From contig NZ_JAKVOI010000001.1 in NCBI RefSeq assembly GCF_022482905.1, positions 2,295,958-2,359,957 of the forward strand: a stretch of 64,000 nt of DNA, read 5' to 3'. A program made the translations under genes and the position numbers. Below are positions 17,015 to 26,425 of this stretch, in pieces. A model generated the notes under the pieces. It had not been told where the DNA came from and searched no databases. It was given only the letters and a program-made list of their open reading frames with translations. Origin of the DNA: Clostridium sp. (lineage in GTDB: Bacteria; Bacillota; Clostridia; Clostridiales; Clostridiaceae). Every line of letters starts with the position of its first letter. Position 1 is the first letter of the stretch.

Positions 17015-17980
17015 TTAAAACAATCTTCTATCTTTGAATAAATCTCTTGGGTCTATTTGAACCTTGCACAATCTTTTAACAACATCATTTTCATAATGCT
17101 TTGTACAACTTGCACATATTCCCTCGCCGCAGCTCATTTTGGCATTGTTGCAGCATGAAAATCTTATCGTATCATCTGCAAATTCAAGAATATTGTAGGT
17201 CAATATATCAGGTCCTCCACAGTGAATTATATTTATGGCATTTTCTGATATGATTTTCTCCAATATGGACCTGAAATTCTCCGTTAGCTTTCCATCTTCA
17301 AGCATATCGCAGTATATAGTTTCAGAGCTGTACTCTTTGAAATACTTTTCTCCAAAATTGTTTTTAAACTGTGTATCCACAATGGATATGACTCTGTTGT
17401 TGTTTGAATGCAGTTCTTTCATGACATGAATGGAAGGTACTATGCCTATACCTCTTGCTGCAACTATGGAAACCCCGTTTTTTGCCTTGTATATATTTGA
17501 AAGTCCCATTATCCCATTTGAAAATGGTCCCCTGACAAGCACATAATCGCCTTTGTTAAGCCTTAATAGACTCTTTGTTTTGGTTCCAGCAGTCTTTATC
17601 ATGACTTTTAATGTCTTCTCCTTCTTGTCTGCTTCCATTATGGACAGTGGTACATCATAGTAGATTGGATCTCCATTTTTTCTCAAGAATACAAAACTTC
17701 CAGGATATATAAGTTCTCTGACCAAATTTTCAGGTGCATCTATGACAAAGGAATAAAGATCCTCTTCAATAACTTCTTTCTCTTCTATAAGACAGCTGTA
17801 GGTTTTTCTTAAGTTGTTCGGCCTGTTTCCATTGGATATATATTTTTCATATATACATACTCCACACCAGTTCTTGCATTGGCAAAAATGCCCTCCAGAA
17901 AGCTGAGAGCACAATATGCAGTCCAGTGTCTCTGCAAGATGGCATGGGCAATAAATGCTTCCAGCATCAATACAATACAT
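17015..17980 (-). CDS. PyrK-like FAD/NAD/[2Fe-2S] reductase with Cys-rich N-terminal domain
   Basis: 321-aa protein. The first 45 residues hold nine cysteines (CPCHLAETLDCILC, then FCQCKNWCGVC), an arrangement likely to bind metal or Fe-S. A ferredoxin-reductase-type FAD domain follows (about 60-155, with IYYDVPLSI), then an NAD-binding domain (VAARGIGIVPS) and a C-terminal PyrK-type [2Fe-2S] site, SCGEGICASC. PyrK normally serves dihydroorotate dehydrogenase; here the partner is the adjacent FAD enzyme. The start is the ATG 8 nt after GGAGG, two codons inside a GTG-initiated frame. Confidence 0.75.
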   Translation of the reverse strand: MYCIDAGSIYCPCHLAETLDCILCSQLSGGHFCQCKNWCGVCIYEKYISNGNRPNNLRKTYSCLIEEKEVIEEDLYSFVIDAPENLVRELIYPGSFVFLRKNGDPIYYDVPLSIMEADKKEKTLKVMIKTAGTKTKSLLRLNKGDYVLVRGPFSNGIMGLSNIYKAKNGVSIVAARGIGIVPSIHVMKELHSNNNRVISIVDTQFKNNFGEKYFKEYSSETIYCDMLEDGKLTENFRSILEKIISENAINIIHCGGPDILTYNILEFADDTIRFSCCNNAKMSCGEGICASCTKHYENDVVKRLCKVQIDPRDLFKDRRLF

Positions 17981-18081
17981 GTACACAACCTCCGTCTAAT
18001 TCTATATGAATTTTTATTATTTTTATAAGACTATACATTATCAGGGTATTTTTTTATAATGGGTTTTGTTACTTAAAATGG

Positions 18082-18111
18082 TTGGATTTTAAAAGTTTTA
18101 TATGTTATAAT
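18082..18111 (+). promoter_or_regulatory. Promoter of dapH
   Basis: TTGGAT (18082-18087), an 18-bp spacer and a consensus TATAAT (18106-18111), 35 bp upstream of the dapH start. Confidence 0.6.
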
Positions 18112-18145
18112 TTGTTTCAATAAGTCAAGAAAGGATGATTTTAAT

Positions 18146-18862
18146 ATGGAAGAAAATTATGACTTAACAAACCCCTACGAAATTGCAAGATACATAAAAG
18201 AATCCAAGAAATCTACTCCGGTTAAGGTATATCTAAAAGGGGACTTGTCTGGATGCGATTTAGGCAATATGGAAGATTACAGCGGATCTGATTTTCATAT
18301 TATTTTCGGTGAGAGTGATGAAATAGCAAATTTTCTGAAAGAAAACGAGGACAAAATCAAACAGTTCAAGCTGGAGTATGACAGGCGCAATTCTGCCATT
18401 CCCCTTATAGACCTAAGAAATATAGATGCGCGAATAGAACCAGGTGCAATAATAAGAGATAAAGTAAAAATAGGAAAAGGTGCCGTAGTAATGATGGGTG
18501 CCGTAGTGAATATAGGTGCTGAAATAGGTGATGGTACCATGGTCGATATGAATGCCGTGGTAGGTGCAAGAGGAAAGCTCGGCAATAACGTTCATCTAGG
18601 TGCCGGAGCAGTTGTAGCAGGTGTACTGGAACCACCAAGCAAATCTCCGTGCATAATAGGAGATGAAGTGCTGATAGGTGCAAATTCAGTCATACTTGAA
18701 GGGGTAAAAATCGGTAAAGGCTCCGTAATCGCAGCAGGCTCCGTAGTAGTGGATGATATACCTGAAAATGTGGTTGCTGCAGGTTCTCCTGCAAAAGTAA
18801 TAAAGGTTGTAGACAGCAAGACAAAGGACAAGACTAAACTTTTAGCTGATCTTAGAAAATAA
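18146..18862 (+). CDS. dapH: Tetrahydrodipicolinate N-acetyltransferase
   Basis: 238-aa acyltransferase of the lysine/diaminopimelate pathway. It transfers acetyl from acetyl-CoA to tetrahydrodipicolinate. An N-terminal alpha/beta domain (about 1-85) is followed by a left-handed beta-helix built of hexapeptides (about 95-215: IEPGAI, VKIGKG, AEIGDG, VHLGAG, VLIGAN, VKIGKG). The [19 protein letters not shown] segment and the [13 protein letters not shown] insertion are typical of DapH. The gene stands alone between its own promoter and a terminator, not in a dap operon. Confidence 0.95.
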   Translation: MEENYDLTNPYEIARYIKESKKSTPVKVYLKGDLSGCDLGNMEDYSGSDFHIIFGESDEIANFLKENEDKIKQFKLEYDRRNSAIPLIDLRNIDARIEPGAIIRDKVKIGKGAVVMMGAVVNIGAEIGDGTMVDMNAVVGARGKLGNNVHLGAGAVVAGVLEPPSKSPCIIGDEVLIGANSVILEGVKIGKGSVIAAGSVVVDDIPENVVAAGSPAKVIKVVDSKTKDKTKLLADLRK

Positions 18863-18866
18863 CAGC

Positions 18867-18906
18867 AAAGAGGATTGCCTCTCAAAAATCGTGGTCAATC
18901 CTCTTT
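18867..18906. terminator. Bidirectional terminator between dapH and the amidinotransferase-family gene
   Basis: Perfect 11-bp arms AAAGAGGATTG and CAATCCTCTTT around an 18-nt loop, between convergent genes ending at 18862 and 18913; A and T runs flank the stem on both sides. Confidence 0.75.
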
Positions 18907-18912
18907 AAATAA

Positions 18913-19758
18913 TTATCTGCTTAGTGGGAACGTCATGCAGTGTATGCCGCCGCCATGCTTGAACATCTCATTTATATCAACTTCTATCACATCAATTCCA
19001 TTTGCCCTGAGCTCATCATTGACTTTTTTATTATTTTTAAAAGATACCACCCTGTCATTTCCAAGAGCTTGAAGATTGCAGCAGCACTTGAGCAGCCCAC
19101 TCCTATCCACATCTATTATCTGAAAATTTCTATCCTTCAATATTTTAAGGAAACTGTCCGGCAAAACCTCCCTGCATGCTACGGCAAGCTTCTCCGAAAT
19201 CATGTTGAAGCACATGTCCAGATGGAGACATTTTTCCGGGCTTGGAACTGATATTACACTGTATCCATATTTCTCTATCTGCCTTCTTATTTCATCCACA
19301 CCAGTTTCATCAGTTCTTTCAAGCACTCCTATTGCTATGGTATTTTCATCCAGCATCCAGAAATCTCCACCTTCAAAAATGCCTATGCTGCATCTTGCTA
19401 TGCATGGAATACCCATATTGCCCATTTTCTTCTCATAAGCTGTTGTCTCTCCCTTACGTCCATCATGCTTAAAGCCGCCCAGTATGTATCCCTCTTTTAT
19501 ACATGCTCCAAAGTCCCTTGAAAACACCTGATCCTTGAGTTTTTCATCCGGGGTCATAAGTACAACTTCAACACCGTTTGACCTGTATGCATTCACAAGT
19601 TCAGCATGCTCCCGTGCACACAGGTTATTATCTATCTGAATCTCCCTTCCATTTATCATCTTTTTTGAAACTGCATATGCTGGAGGACACATCAATACCT
19701 TCTTCAATAATCCAACTGAATTTTTTACAAAATATCCGCTAATTTTTCTCATCTCCAA
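18913..19758 (-). CDS. Amidinotransferase/DDAH-family guanidino-group-modifying enzyme
   Basis: 281-aa protein of the arginine deiminase/dimethylarginine dimethylaminohydrolase superfamily. The expected active-site set is visible: EGGDFW (E129, D132), HLD (H179, D181) and a C-terminal nucleophilic cysteine in GGGIHCMTFPLSR (C274). Such enzymes hydrolyse or transfer the amidino group of arginine-like compounds. The length fits DDAH-like hydrolases better than the roughly 410-aa arginine deiminase. Substrate is not determined; citrulline-forming hydrolysis of a free or methylated guanidino compound is plausible. It is a single gene, convergent with dapH. Confidence 0.8.
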   Translation of the reverse strand: MEMRKISGYFVKNSVGLLKKVLMCPPAYAVSKKMINGREIQIDNNLCAREHAELVNAYRSNGVEVVLMTPDEKLKDQVFSRDFGACIKEGYILGGFKHDGRKGETTAYEKKMGNMGIPCIARCSIGIFEGGDFWMLDENTIAIGVLERTDETGVDEIRRQIEKYGYSVISVPSPEKCLHLDMCFNMISEKLAVACREVLPDSFLKILKDRNFQIIDVDRSGLLKCCCNLQALGNDRVVSFKNNKKVNDELRANGIDVIEVDINEMFKHGGGIHCMTFPLSR

Positions 19759-19864
19759 ACTATATTCTTCTAATATATTATTCTATCAAAATTATCATTA
19801 AATTATTTATTCCAATCCGAAATTTTTATGAAATATGCTATAATTGTTTTTGAGGTGATAGTGA

Positions 19865-20584
19865 ATGGATGATGAGTTGAGGGTTCCAAATCATATATAC
19901 CAGATGTCTACCATAAATGCCCTGGTTTCAGGATTATACGACGGATGTGTTTCTTTGAGCAAACTTCTCCAGAAAGGTAATTTTGGAATAGGAACTTTTA
20001 AAGGTCTTGATGGAGAGCTGACCCTGTTAAACGGTATTTTTTACAGGACAAGGCCTGATGGAAGCATATATACATGTTTGGAAAATGTATCTGTTCCATT
20101 TGCCGTAATTACTGAATTTGAAAACTATAATCTGCACAACATCAAAAATTGCCTTTGTTATGAGAGTATAAAGGAAAAGCTTGACAATCTCATTGAAAGT
20201 AAAAATATATTCTATGCCCTTTATATGAAGGGAAGCTTCAACCATGTCAAAACCAGAACTGTGGTAAAACAGGAAATGCCCTACAAAGTAATGTCGGATG
20301 CCGTTAAAAACCAGCCTACTTTTGAATACAGAAATATCGAGGGCCATATAGTGGGATTCAGGTGCCCCTCTTATGTAGAAGGTCTCAATGTACCTGGATA
20401 TCATTTTCATTTTATAAGCAGCGATAAAAAATTTGGCGGTCATATATGTGAATTGTCAATAAAAGATGCAGATATCCGCATACAAAAGTGCTCCTGCTTT
20501 AGAATGGAACTTCCTGAAAATGAGAATTTTTACAAGTTGAAAGTCACAGACAGAAGCAATGATATAAAATCTGTTGAAAAATAA
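19865..20584 (+). CDS. alsD: Alpha-acetolactate decarboxylase
   Basis: 239-aa cytosolic enzyme converting (S)-2-acetolactate to (R)-acetoin, the committed step to acetoin and 2,3-butanediol. The zinc ligands are visible as H180-F-H182 (GYHFHFIS) and H193 (FGGHICEL), with the conserved PDGSIY and NGIFYR segments and a normal family length. The start has GAGGTG 7 nt upstream and a TATAAT box lies about 30 bp before it. No acetolactate synthase gene is adjacent, so it draws on acetolactate made elsewhere. Confidence 0.95.
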   Translation: MDDELRVPNHIYQMSTINALVSGLYDGCVSLSKLLQKGNFGIGTFKGLDGELTLLNGIFYRTRPDGSIYTCLENVSVPFAVITEFENYNLHNIKNCLCYESIKEKLDNLIESKNIFYALYMKGSFNHVKTRTVVKQEMPYKVMSDAVKNQPTFEYRNIEGHIVGFRCPSYVEGLNVPGYHFHFISSDKKFGGHICELSIKDADIRIQKCSCFRMELPENENFYKLKVTDRSNDIKSVEK

Positions 20585-20659
20585 TCCCATTTTATACTAA
20601 TACGGCTGCAAAAAGAGTAATAATAAATATAGCAAGTTTTATTAGTTCAAGGGGATTAT

Positions 20660-21049
20660 ATGAAAAGAAGAAGAATCAGAATTCGCTCACTTATAGTTAT
20701 CTTTATCTGTATACTTGTAACAACTGCCTTATTTCCACACTTTATAAGACACACCTATACCATTACTGTATCAAACAAACAGATAAATAAACAAAATGAG
20801 GAAAATATGTATATGATATATACCCAGATGGACGATGGAAGCGTAAGAACGTTCAAAAATATCAACAGCATAGTTGAATTTAAATTCAATTCCGATGATA
20901 TATACGGAGGCATGCAGATTTACAGAAAATACGAGATCAGAGCATATGGTCTTAGAATACCCATCATATCCTGCTATGAAAATATAGTGAAAGTAAAAAA
21001 GGTGAAAGACAACTTTATCTATCCTGGAAATTATTTTCAGTCAAATTAA
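20660..21049 (+). CDS. DUF1523-like membrane-anchored protein
   Basis: 129-aa protein with a basic N-terminus (MKRRRIRIRS) and one transmembrane helix (about 9-28), followed by a small extracytoplasmic domain. Segments such as DDGSVRTFKNINSIVEFKFNS and YGLRIPIISCYENIVKVKKV match the general pattern I recall for DUF1523 proteins. The function of that family is unknown to me. It lies 75 bp after alsD and just before a strong terminator, so it may share the alsD transcript. The ribosome site is AAGGGGA. Confidence 0.65.
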   Translation: MKRRRIRIRSLIVIFICILVTTALFPHFIRHTYTITVSNKQINKQNEENMYMIYTQMDDGSVRTFKNINSIVEFKFNSDDIYGGMQIYRKYEIRAYGLRIPIISCYENIVKVKKVKDNFIYPGNYFQSN

Positions 21050-21053
21050 AATC

Positions 21054-21098
21054 AGGGAAAGGAAGCGGGAACTACTCCCGTTTCCTTTCCCTATTTTT
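21054..21098 (+). terminator. Strong intrinsic terminator
   Basis: A 17-bp stem (AGGGAAAGGAAGCGGGA against TCCCGTTTCCTTTCCCT, one G-U pair, 5-nt loop) followed by ATTTTTAA, 4 bp past the stop of the DUF1523-like gene. Confidence 0.85.
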
Positions 21099-21161
21099 AA
21101 CAACTGCCAATAAGTCAGTTTCAAGGCCGCATATGCAGAACCATGTTATATTCACAAAATC

Positions 21162-23165
21162 TTATGAAATAGTCACCCTGTCAACATATTCATTTAGTTT
21201 ATCAGATATGTCCTTCAATTTTTTCATATTTTCATTTATATTTTCTATGGAATTATTTTGTTCTTCCACAGAAGCTGCCAGTTCCTCACTTCCTGCAGAT
21301 GCTTCCTGGGAAATAGCCGATATATTCTCTATGGATTTGACGGCTGAATTCCTGCTTTTGTCTACCTCATCGATCTTAGCAGCCAGCAGATCTATGTTCG
21401 ACAGCATTTCCACCATATGCTTTTCAATCATGGAGAAGGATTCATTTGACTGTTTCATACTCTTGTTTGCTTCATCATTGGCACTTGTGGAATTTAAAAC
21501 ACTTAACCTGGCTTTTTCTATTTCATCCTGTATTTCCTTTATTATGGATGAAATTCTGCCTACAGCTTGTCCTGTCTGTTCTGAAAGTACCCTTACCTGA
21601 TCGGCTGCTACGGAAAATCCCTTTCCTGCTTCTCCAGCCCTTGCAGCCTCAATTGCAGCATTTAATGCCAGGAGATTTGTCTGTTCAGATACAGATTGTA
21701 TTGTTCCAACTATTTCACCTATTGATTTGGATTCTTCCGTAAGGCTTTCCATGCTCTCTGATACATCTTCGGAAGCTCTGCTGCTGTCTTCAAGTTTTTG
21801 ATTCAGTATCTTTATTGATTTTATGCCGTCTTCACTTATATTTCTCGTGGAATGGAAATGTTCCCTCACTTCAACTGACATATCAGATATATCCTTTATT
21901 TTCAAGGATAAATTGTTCAATTCTTCTGTACATTTGTTTGCCTCACCTGACTGGGTCACCGAACCCTTTGCCATTTCATCCGTAGTTCTTGAAACTTCTG
22001 TCACGGATTTTGAAGTTTCATTCAATTCATTTCCTATATTGATCGAATGATCAAGTATATCACGGGAACTATTCTTTAGATCAGAAAATACTTCAACAAG
22101 TATATTGGAAAGTAATTTTAAATCTCCTGCTATAGCTCCAAGTTCATCCTTATTTCTTATTACACTGTTCAATTTATCCCCATCATATTTAAGATTAAGC
22201 TTTCCCATCTGCTCTATTACATATCGTATATTACCTATAGGCTGTGATATCATTTTTCCAAGATATTTGGAGACAGCTGCAGCTGCCGTTATACAGGCTG
22301 CAAGTATGATAAAATTCAGAATTATCAATGAGTACAGGGATTTTGAGAATTCACTTTTAGGTACTGCAAATCCTACAGTCCAGTTTGACATTTTCACTTT
22401 TGAGGATACAAAATATCTTTCCGTTCCATCATAATCCTGTATATTGTACACATGGCCGTTGCCAATTCCAGTTTGTTTGTATTTTCCCTTCATGAATGTA
22501 TTTATATTTTTCAGTTTATCATTTGACGGTTTTAAATCTTTATAAGGATGTACAAGTACATTATTTTTATCATCCAGTAAATAGCCATAACCGTTTTTAG
22601 CTACTTTAGCCTTTTCTATTACATTTGTTATTGCATCCATTTTCATATCTTCCGATATTACCCCTATGATTTTTCCATCTTTAACAAGAGGCATTGATAT
22701 GGAAACAACCATTTTTTTCGTTGCCATATCATAGTAAGGTGCATAAATAAGTCCATTTGACGCAATTGCATTTTTGTACCAAGCCCTCATCTTAACATCA
22801 TAGTCTTCTGGAGGTGTCCAGTTAGCCCCATCAATAAATGGTCTGTCCTCGGAACCAATATACAAATCTGAAATATCTGGATTTGCTTTAAGCTTTCTTT
22901 TCAAATAAGCAAGTGACTTATTATCATCACCGACAATATTGTTATCATGCATATTGTCTACAATATTTGTAAACTCAGCAGTCTGTTTTTCCAACCAGCT
23001 GTTTATAATTTCAGAGTACTTCTGAGATGATTCCGTCATCTTTTCTTCATACTCTTTTACAAGTGCAGTTTTAGCTATAAAATAACTTCCAATCAATGAA
23101 CACAGCAATAGCACTACAGTTAATCCCAGTACGGAAAAAGTTATTTTATTCCTTATACTTTTCAT
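21162..23165 (-). CDS. Methyl-accepting chemotaxis protein with dCache sensor (predicted amino-acid receptor)
   Basis: 667-aa chemoreceptor: TM1 (about 10-32), extracellular double-Cache domain (about 37-280), TM2 (about 283-303), HAMP, and a cytoplasmic signalling domain with the hairpin tip [21 protein letters not shown]. In the sensor I see Y122, R127, W129, Y130, A133, Y144, D146 and D173. These are the positions and spacing I recall for the amino-acid-binding dCache motif (YxxxxRxWYxxA...Y...D) of receptors such as PctA, so an amino acid ligand is predicted. The gene is alone; no che genes are adjacent. Confidence 0.92.
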   Translation of the reverse strand: MKSIRNKITFSVLGLTVVLLLCSLIGSYFIAKTALVKEYEEKMTESSQKYSEIINSWLEKQTAEFTNIVDNMHDNNIVGDDNKSLAYLKRKLKANPDISDLYIGSEDRPFIDGANWTPPEDYDVKMRAWYKNAIASNGLIYAPYYDMATKKMVVSISMPLVKDGKIIGVISEDMKMDAITNVIEKAKVAKNGYGYLLDDKNNVLVHPYKDLKPSNDKLKNINTFMKGKYKQTGIGNGHVYNIQDYDGTERYFVSSKVKMSNWTVGFAVPKSEFSKSLYSLIILNFIILAACITAAAAVSKYLGKMISQPIGNIRYVIEQMGKLNLKYDGDKLNSVIRNKDELGAIAGDLKLLSNILVEVFSDLKNSSRDILDHSINIGNELNETSKSVTEVSRTTDEMAKGSVTQSGEANKCTEELNNLSLKIKDISDMSVEVREHFHSTRNISEDGIKSIKILNQKLEDSSRASEDVSESMESLTEESKSIGEIVGTIQSVSEQTNLLALNAAIEAARAGEAGKGFSVAADQVRVLSEQTGQAVGRISSIIKEIQDEIEKARLSVLNSTSANDEANKSMKQSNESFSMIEKHMVEMLSNIDLLAAKIDEVDKSRNSAVKSIENISAISQEASAGSEELAASVEEQNNSIENINENMKKLKDISDKLNEYVDRVTIS

Positions 23166-23263
23166 AAAAAAGCCCCCTAATCCAATAAGTTAATTTATTT
23201 ATATATATCGATGTATTGTTTTATCATCTTTAATACTTTTTGGAACATAGCGGGCAGGTCCTG

Positions 23264-24010
23264 TCATAAAAATTCAGTCATATATTTCCAATATCGCTTC
23301 GGCATGTTGCTCATACGGCACTTTGGATTTCTCCGTTCTTGTATTCCGATGGTATTATAAAAAAGCTTCCACAGTTCCCTGAAATGTATTTCCTCTTCAT
23401 CAGGTTCTGGCATAGTGAAATTTTCAGCCGGAACAATTGAATGTTCACAGGAATCATGAACAAACACAATATCATAGGTCCTATCATAAATCAAAAAGTA
23501 CTCTCCGGGATATCTTCTGCAGAAGTGGCTTCCAATAATAGGCAGAACACAATTCTCAGGCTCTATCTGTGCTGCAAGTCCATCGTTGAAAACAGAAAAC
23601 CTCAAGAATCCTTCTATAAGGTGACTTTCATTTTTCAAATACTTCACTGCTTTAAAAAGCCTGTTTACCACATCGTCTGCAAGCATGGTCATAACTGGAG
23701 GGCCATAATAATATCCCTTTCTCAAAAATAGCAGTATATATAATTCTTTTTGAGAAACACAGCTTAAAAATGCATACTTCACAAAGTTCAGAGTCTGATT
23801 TCCCATTTTCCTGGGTATAGATTTAATTACTCTTCCAGATTTGATTGAATCTGTCGTAACTTTTATGGAGGGAAGAAAAGTTGTCTGTACTTTAAAATGC
23901 GGCATTATATCAAGCGGAATTTCTCTCCTATAATAGCTTTCAAATACACAACACATGAGCCCTTCAAAGCTTCCATCATATTCATAGATGACATCTGATC
24001 TTTTAATCAT
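23264..24010 (-). CDS. Probable DNA metabolism protein (TIGR03915-like), partner of radical SAM protein
   Basis: 248-aa protein matching the pattern of the family annotated as 'probable DNA metabolism protein', which is almost always encoded next to a DNA-repair-type radical SAM protein, as here. Recognisable parts are the start YEYDGSFEGLMCCVFESYYRREIP and the end RNPKCRMSNMPKRYWKYMTEF. The start at 24010 follows GGAGGAG; a longer frame to 24064 overlaps the upstream gene and lacks a ribosome site. The stop of the radical SAM gene is 13 bp upstream, so they are cotranscribed. The biochemical role is not known to me. Confidence 0.8.
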   Translation of the reverse strand: MIKRSDVIYEYDGSFEGLMCCVFESYYRREIPLDIMPHFKVQTTFLPSIKVTTDSIKSGRVIKSIPRKMGNQTLNFVKYAFLSCVSQKELYILLFLRKGYYYGPPVMTMLADDVVNRLFKAVKYLKNESHLIEGFLRFSVFNDGLAAQIEPENCVLPIIGSHFCRRYPGEYFLIYDRTYDIVFVHDSCEHSIVPAENFTMPEPDEEEIHFRELWKLFYNTIGIQERRNPKCRMSNMPKRYWKYMTEFL

Positions 24011-24023
24011 ATATTCACTCCTC

Positions 24024-25310
24024 CTATACCAGTGACAGTTCATTGAAAAATGACAGCTGTTCAAAATCAGGTCCTGAATTCAGATTTTTATAATATCTGC
24101 GGGCTTCACTTTTGGACATCAATGATTGCAACACCGAATTACGGTCAGTTTTAAGATTGTCAATTGTTTTCCCATTGCAGATTATAAAATACTGTGCCCT
24201 TTTAAGTACTATTCCAAGCTTTTTGAGCATGTAAAAATCAAGAATGGTATTCCTTCGCACATACACAATTCTCTTTGCACTTCTTACTCCAATTCCCGGA
24301 ACTCTCAGAAGCTCTTCGTAGGACGCATGGTTTACATCTATCGGAAAATAATCCATATGACTCAGTGCCCAGTTGCACTTGGGGTCTATGTAAGGGTTGA
24401 AGCTCCGATGATTATCATCCAGAATTTCAGCTGCCTTGAATTTATAATATCTCATTAGCCAATCAGCCTGATAAAGCCTATGCTCTCTCAATAGAAGTGT
24501 TCCTCTGTCCGGACATGTCACAATTGGATTTTGAGAAACAGGTACATATGAAGAAAAAAAGATTCTTTTCAATTTGTACTTTTTATAGAGATTTTCAGAC
24601 AGGGTGAGTATCTGAAAATCCGTATCAGGAGTAGCACCTACAATCATCTGTGTACTCTGACCCGCAGGTACAAATCTGGGTGAATGACAATACTTTGTCC
24701 GCTCAATTGAATTTTCACCTATTCTATCCTTGATATACCCCATTGGACCAAGTATGGAATGTTTCGATTTATCCGGTGCCAGAAGTTTCAGACTGCTCTG
24801 TGAGGGCAATTCTATATTTACGCTCATTCTGTCAGAAAACATTCCCAGTCTTTCTATGAGAATATTGTCAGCTCCAGGAATTGCCTTTGTATGTATATAT
24901 CCAAAAAATCTATACTCATCCCTAAGTATCCGCAGAACTTCAAGCATTATTTCACAGGTATAGTCAGGACTCTCAATTACGCCCGAACTGAGGAAAAGTC
25001 CTTCAATATAATTCCTGCGATAAAAATTAATTGTGAGATCTGCAAGCTCACGGGGAGTAAAGGAAGCTCTTGCAACGTCATTTGACCTTCTGTTGACACA
25101 ATATCTGCAATCATATGCACACACATTTGTCATAAGAACCTTTAGAAGTGAAATACACCTTCCATCTGAAGCAAAACTGTGGCATATGCCGCAAGCCTTG
25201 GAACTTCCTATTCCCCCTTTTCCCGGCTTTCTGTCCACTCCACTTGAAGTACAGGCTACATCATATTTTGCTGCATCAGTTAGAATTTTCAACTTGTCAA
25301 ACACATCCAC
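24024..25310 (-). CDS. Putative DNA modification/repair radical SAM protein
   Basis: 428-aa protein. The 4Fe-4S/SAM motif is CAYDCRYC (C-x3-C-x2-C, residues 64-71 from the chosen start), followed by the radical SAM barrel. A helix-hairpin-helix, LLRVPGIGVRSAKRIVYV (about 325-345), indicates DNA binding. An additional N-terminal cysteine set (ACGICH) precedes the core. The pairing with the next gene is the hallmark of this family (TIGR03916-like). Start: AGGAGG is 9 nt before a GTG at 25310; an ATG 18 nt upstream includes that site. Substrate unknown. Confidence 0.85.
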   Translation of the reverse strand: MDVFDKLKILTDAAKYDVACTSSGVDRKPGKGGIGSSKACGICHSFASDGRCISLLKVLMTNVCAYDCRYCVNRRSNDVARASFTPRELADLTINFYRRNYIEGLFLSSGVIESPDYTCEIMLEVLRILRDEYRFFGYIHTKAIPGADNILIERLGMFSDRMSVNIELPSQSSLKLLAPDKSKHSILGPMGYIKDRIGENSIERTKYCHSPRFVPAGQSTQMIVGATPDTDFQILTLSENLYKKYKLKRIFFSSYVPVSQNPIVTCPDRGTLLLREHRLYQADWLMRYYKFKAAEILDDNHRSFNPYIDPKCNWALSHMDYFPIDVNHASYEELLRVPGIGVRSAKRIVYVRRNTILDFYMLKKLGIVLKRAQYFIICNGKTIDNLKTDRNSVLQSLMSKSEARRYYKNLNSGPDFEQLSFFNELSLV

Positions 25311-25380
25311 TGTATTTCGCCTCCTCATTTAGTTTATATTACCATAGAACTTATGTTCTTGTAAAGCATTCTTCACACAA

Positions 25381-25410
25381 AATAAGCATCCTGAATAACG
25401 GATGCTTATT
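25381..25410. terminator. Hairpin between the radical SAM gene and the LAGLIDADG-like gene
   Basis: Perfect 11-bp arms AATAAGCATCC and GGATGCTTATT with an 8-nt loop. On the minus strand it is followed by TTTTGTG, a weak U tract, so it probably ends the transcript of the gene at 25484-26080. Confidence 0.6.
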
Positions 25411-25483
25411 AAAGGTCATCACTTATTAAATAAACTAAAACGTGCTATTTTTTATCTTGTGCATTGCTCTTGAATTAAGGCCT

Positions 25484-26080
25484 TCACACTATAACAGGCA
25501 TTATCAATTTATTTTCAATTTCCTTCCAAAAGCTATCAAAGCATGGGTTTTCTTCTATGTACCTGAATATGGATTTTATTTCATTTATGGAAGTATAGGA
25601 AATACAGGAAGTCTTATTATTTTTTTCATTTTGAGGAGATTTCAACGTAGTACCTGCATCCATATTCAATATTTTATTTATCTCTCTAATTAATATTTTA
25701 TTGCCGTATATCCTCAAGCGCAGGGATTTGTATTTTATCTTTTTCTGCTTATTTTTATATCTAGTACAGTAGTCAAATCTGCTGTGCAATTCTATATACG
25801 CTCTCAGGAAATCACCATACTGTTTTAATCTAGGCAATTGCCGGATATCAGAATTTCTGCTGCTCCAGCCTATATCCTTTAATTTTTCTATATTAAAATA
25901 TTTTGTACTCAATACATATTGCACATTGTTCTTATCTTTTTGTTTATATATATTATTTCCACAAATTCTTTGTATTTGCTCAAGAAAATATTTATTTTTA
26001 TTCTTAAAAATCAATCTTCCCCGTGATATATACCCAATTGAGAATATTATGCCCAAAATATAATCATTCAAAACCATCAC
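25484..26080 (-). CDS. LAGLIDADG-like protein with degenerate motifs
   Basis: 198-aa basic protein. Two segments resemble the paired LAGLIDADG helices of homing endonucleases: YILGIIFSIGYIS (about 7-19), then FKNKNKYFLEQIQRICG, and later YGDFLRAYIELHSRF (about 88-102). The acidic catalytic residues expected at the helix ends (usually GDG or DADG) are replaced by SIG and ELHS, so nuclease activity is doubtful. No intron or intein surrounds it. The start is uncertain: GTG, ATG and TTG codons follow a GGGG stretch closely. It may be a domesticated DNA-binding relative. Confidence 0.5.
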   Translation of the reverse strand: MMVLNDYILGIIFSIGYISRGRLIFKNKNKYFLEQIQRICGNNIYKQKDKNNVQYVLSTKYFNIEKLKDIGWSSRNSDIRQLPRLKQYGDFLRAYIELHSRFDYCTRYKNKQKKIKYKSLRLRIYGNKILIREINKILNMDAGTTLKSPQNEKNNKTSCISYTSINEIKSIFRYIEENPCFDSFWKEIENKLIMPVIV

Positions 26081-26247
26081 CCCATTGATTCTATGTAATC
26101 TTCATATCGAACAATAAATTCTTCTGTAATTATTTACGAATATTAAAATTGATTTCAGGGTGCTTTTTATTAAATTTTTCAAATAGCCCATGAATACTTT
26201 TGTAAAATGGACTACAATGCAATTGAAGCAGAGAATACAATAAGAGA

Positions 26248-26355
26248 ATGAATATACTCAAATATCTGAATAGACTAGGCAAAAAAACAAAGCAAGCATC
26301 CGAGGGGCTAACTCAAAATGCTTACAATATTAAAAATATATTAAATGCAGGTTAA
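26248..26355 (+). CDS. Possible 35-aa peptide in the 26.1-26.4 kb gap
   Basis: The only notable reading frame in a 345-bp gap. It starts at an ATG behind AAGAG and encodes a lysine- and asparagine-rich peptide beginning MNILKYLNRLGKK. I do not recognise it; a faint likeness to the N-terminus of ProA (LGKKxKxAS) could be chance or a gene remnant. The rest of the gap is AT-rich with a weak hairpin near 26393-26431 that overlaps the ABC exporter stop. Confidence 0.2.
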   Translation: MNILKYLNRLGKKTKQASEGLTQNAYNIKNILNAG

Positions 26356-26425
26356 TATTAAATTTATGAACTTGTGATAGTAGTAAGAATAGAAGGTTAC
26401 TGCTGTACATTCGCAGCAAAATTCT

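Noticed and set aside
18295-18683. Three minus-strand frames opposite dapH
   Set aside because: They are reading-frame shadows of the hexapeptide-repeat coding sequence; repeated His/Leu/Tyr strings mirror the repeats.
26248-26355. Reading the 35-aa peptide as a proA remnant
   Set aside because: The likeness is limited to a few Lys/Ala/Ser-rich residues and no other proA segment is nearby.
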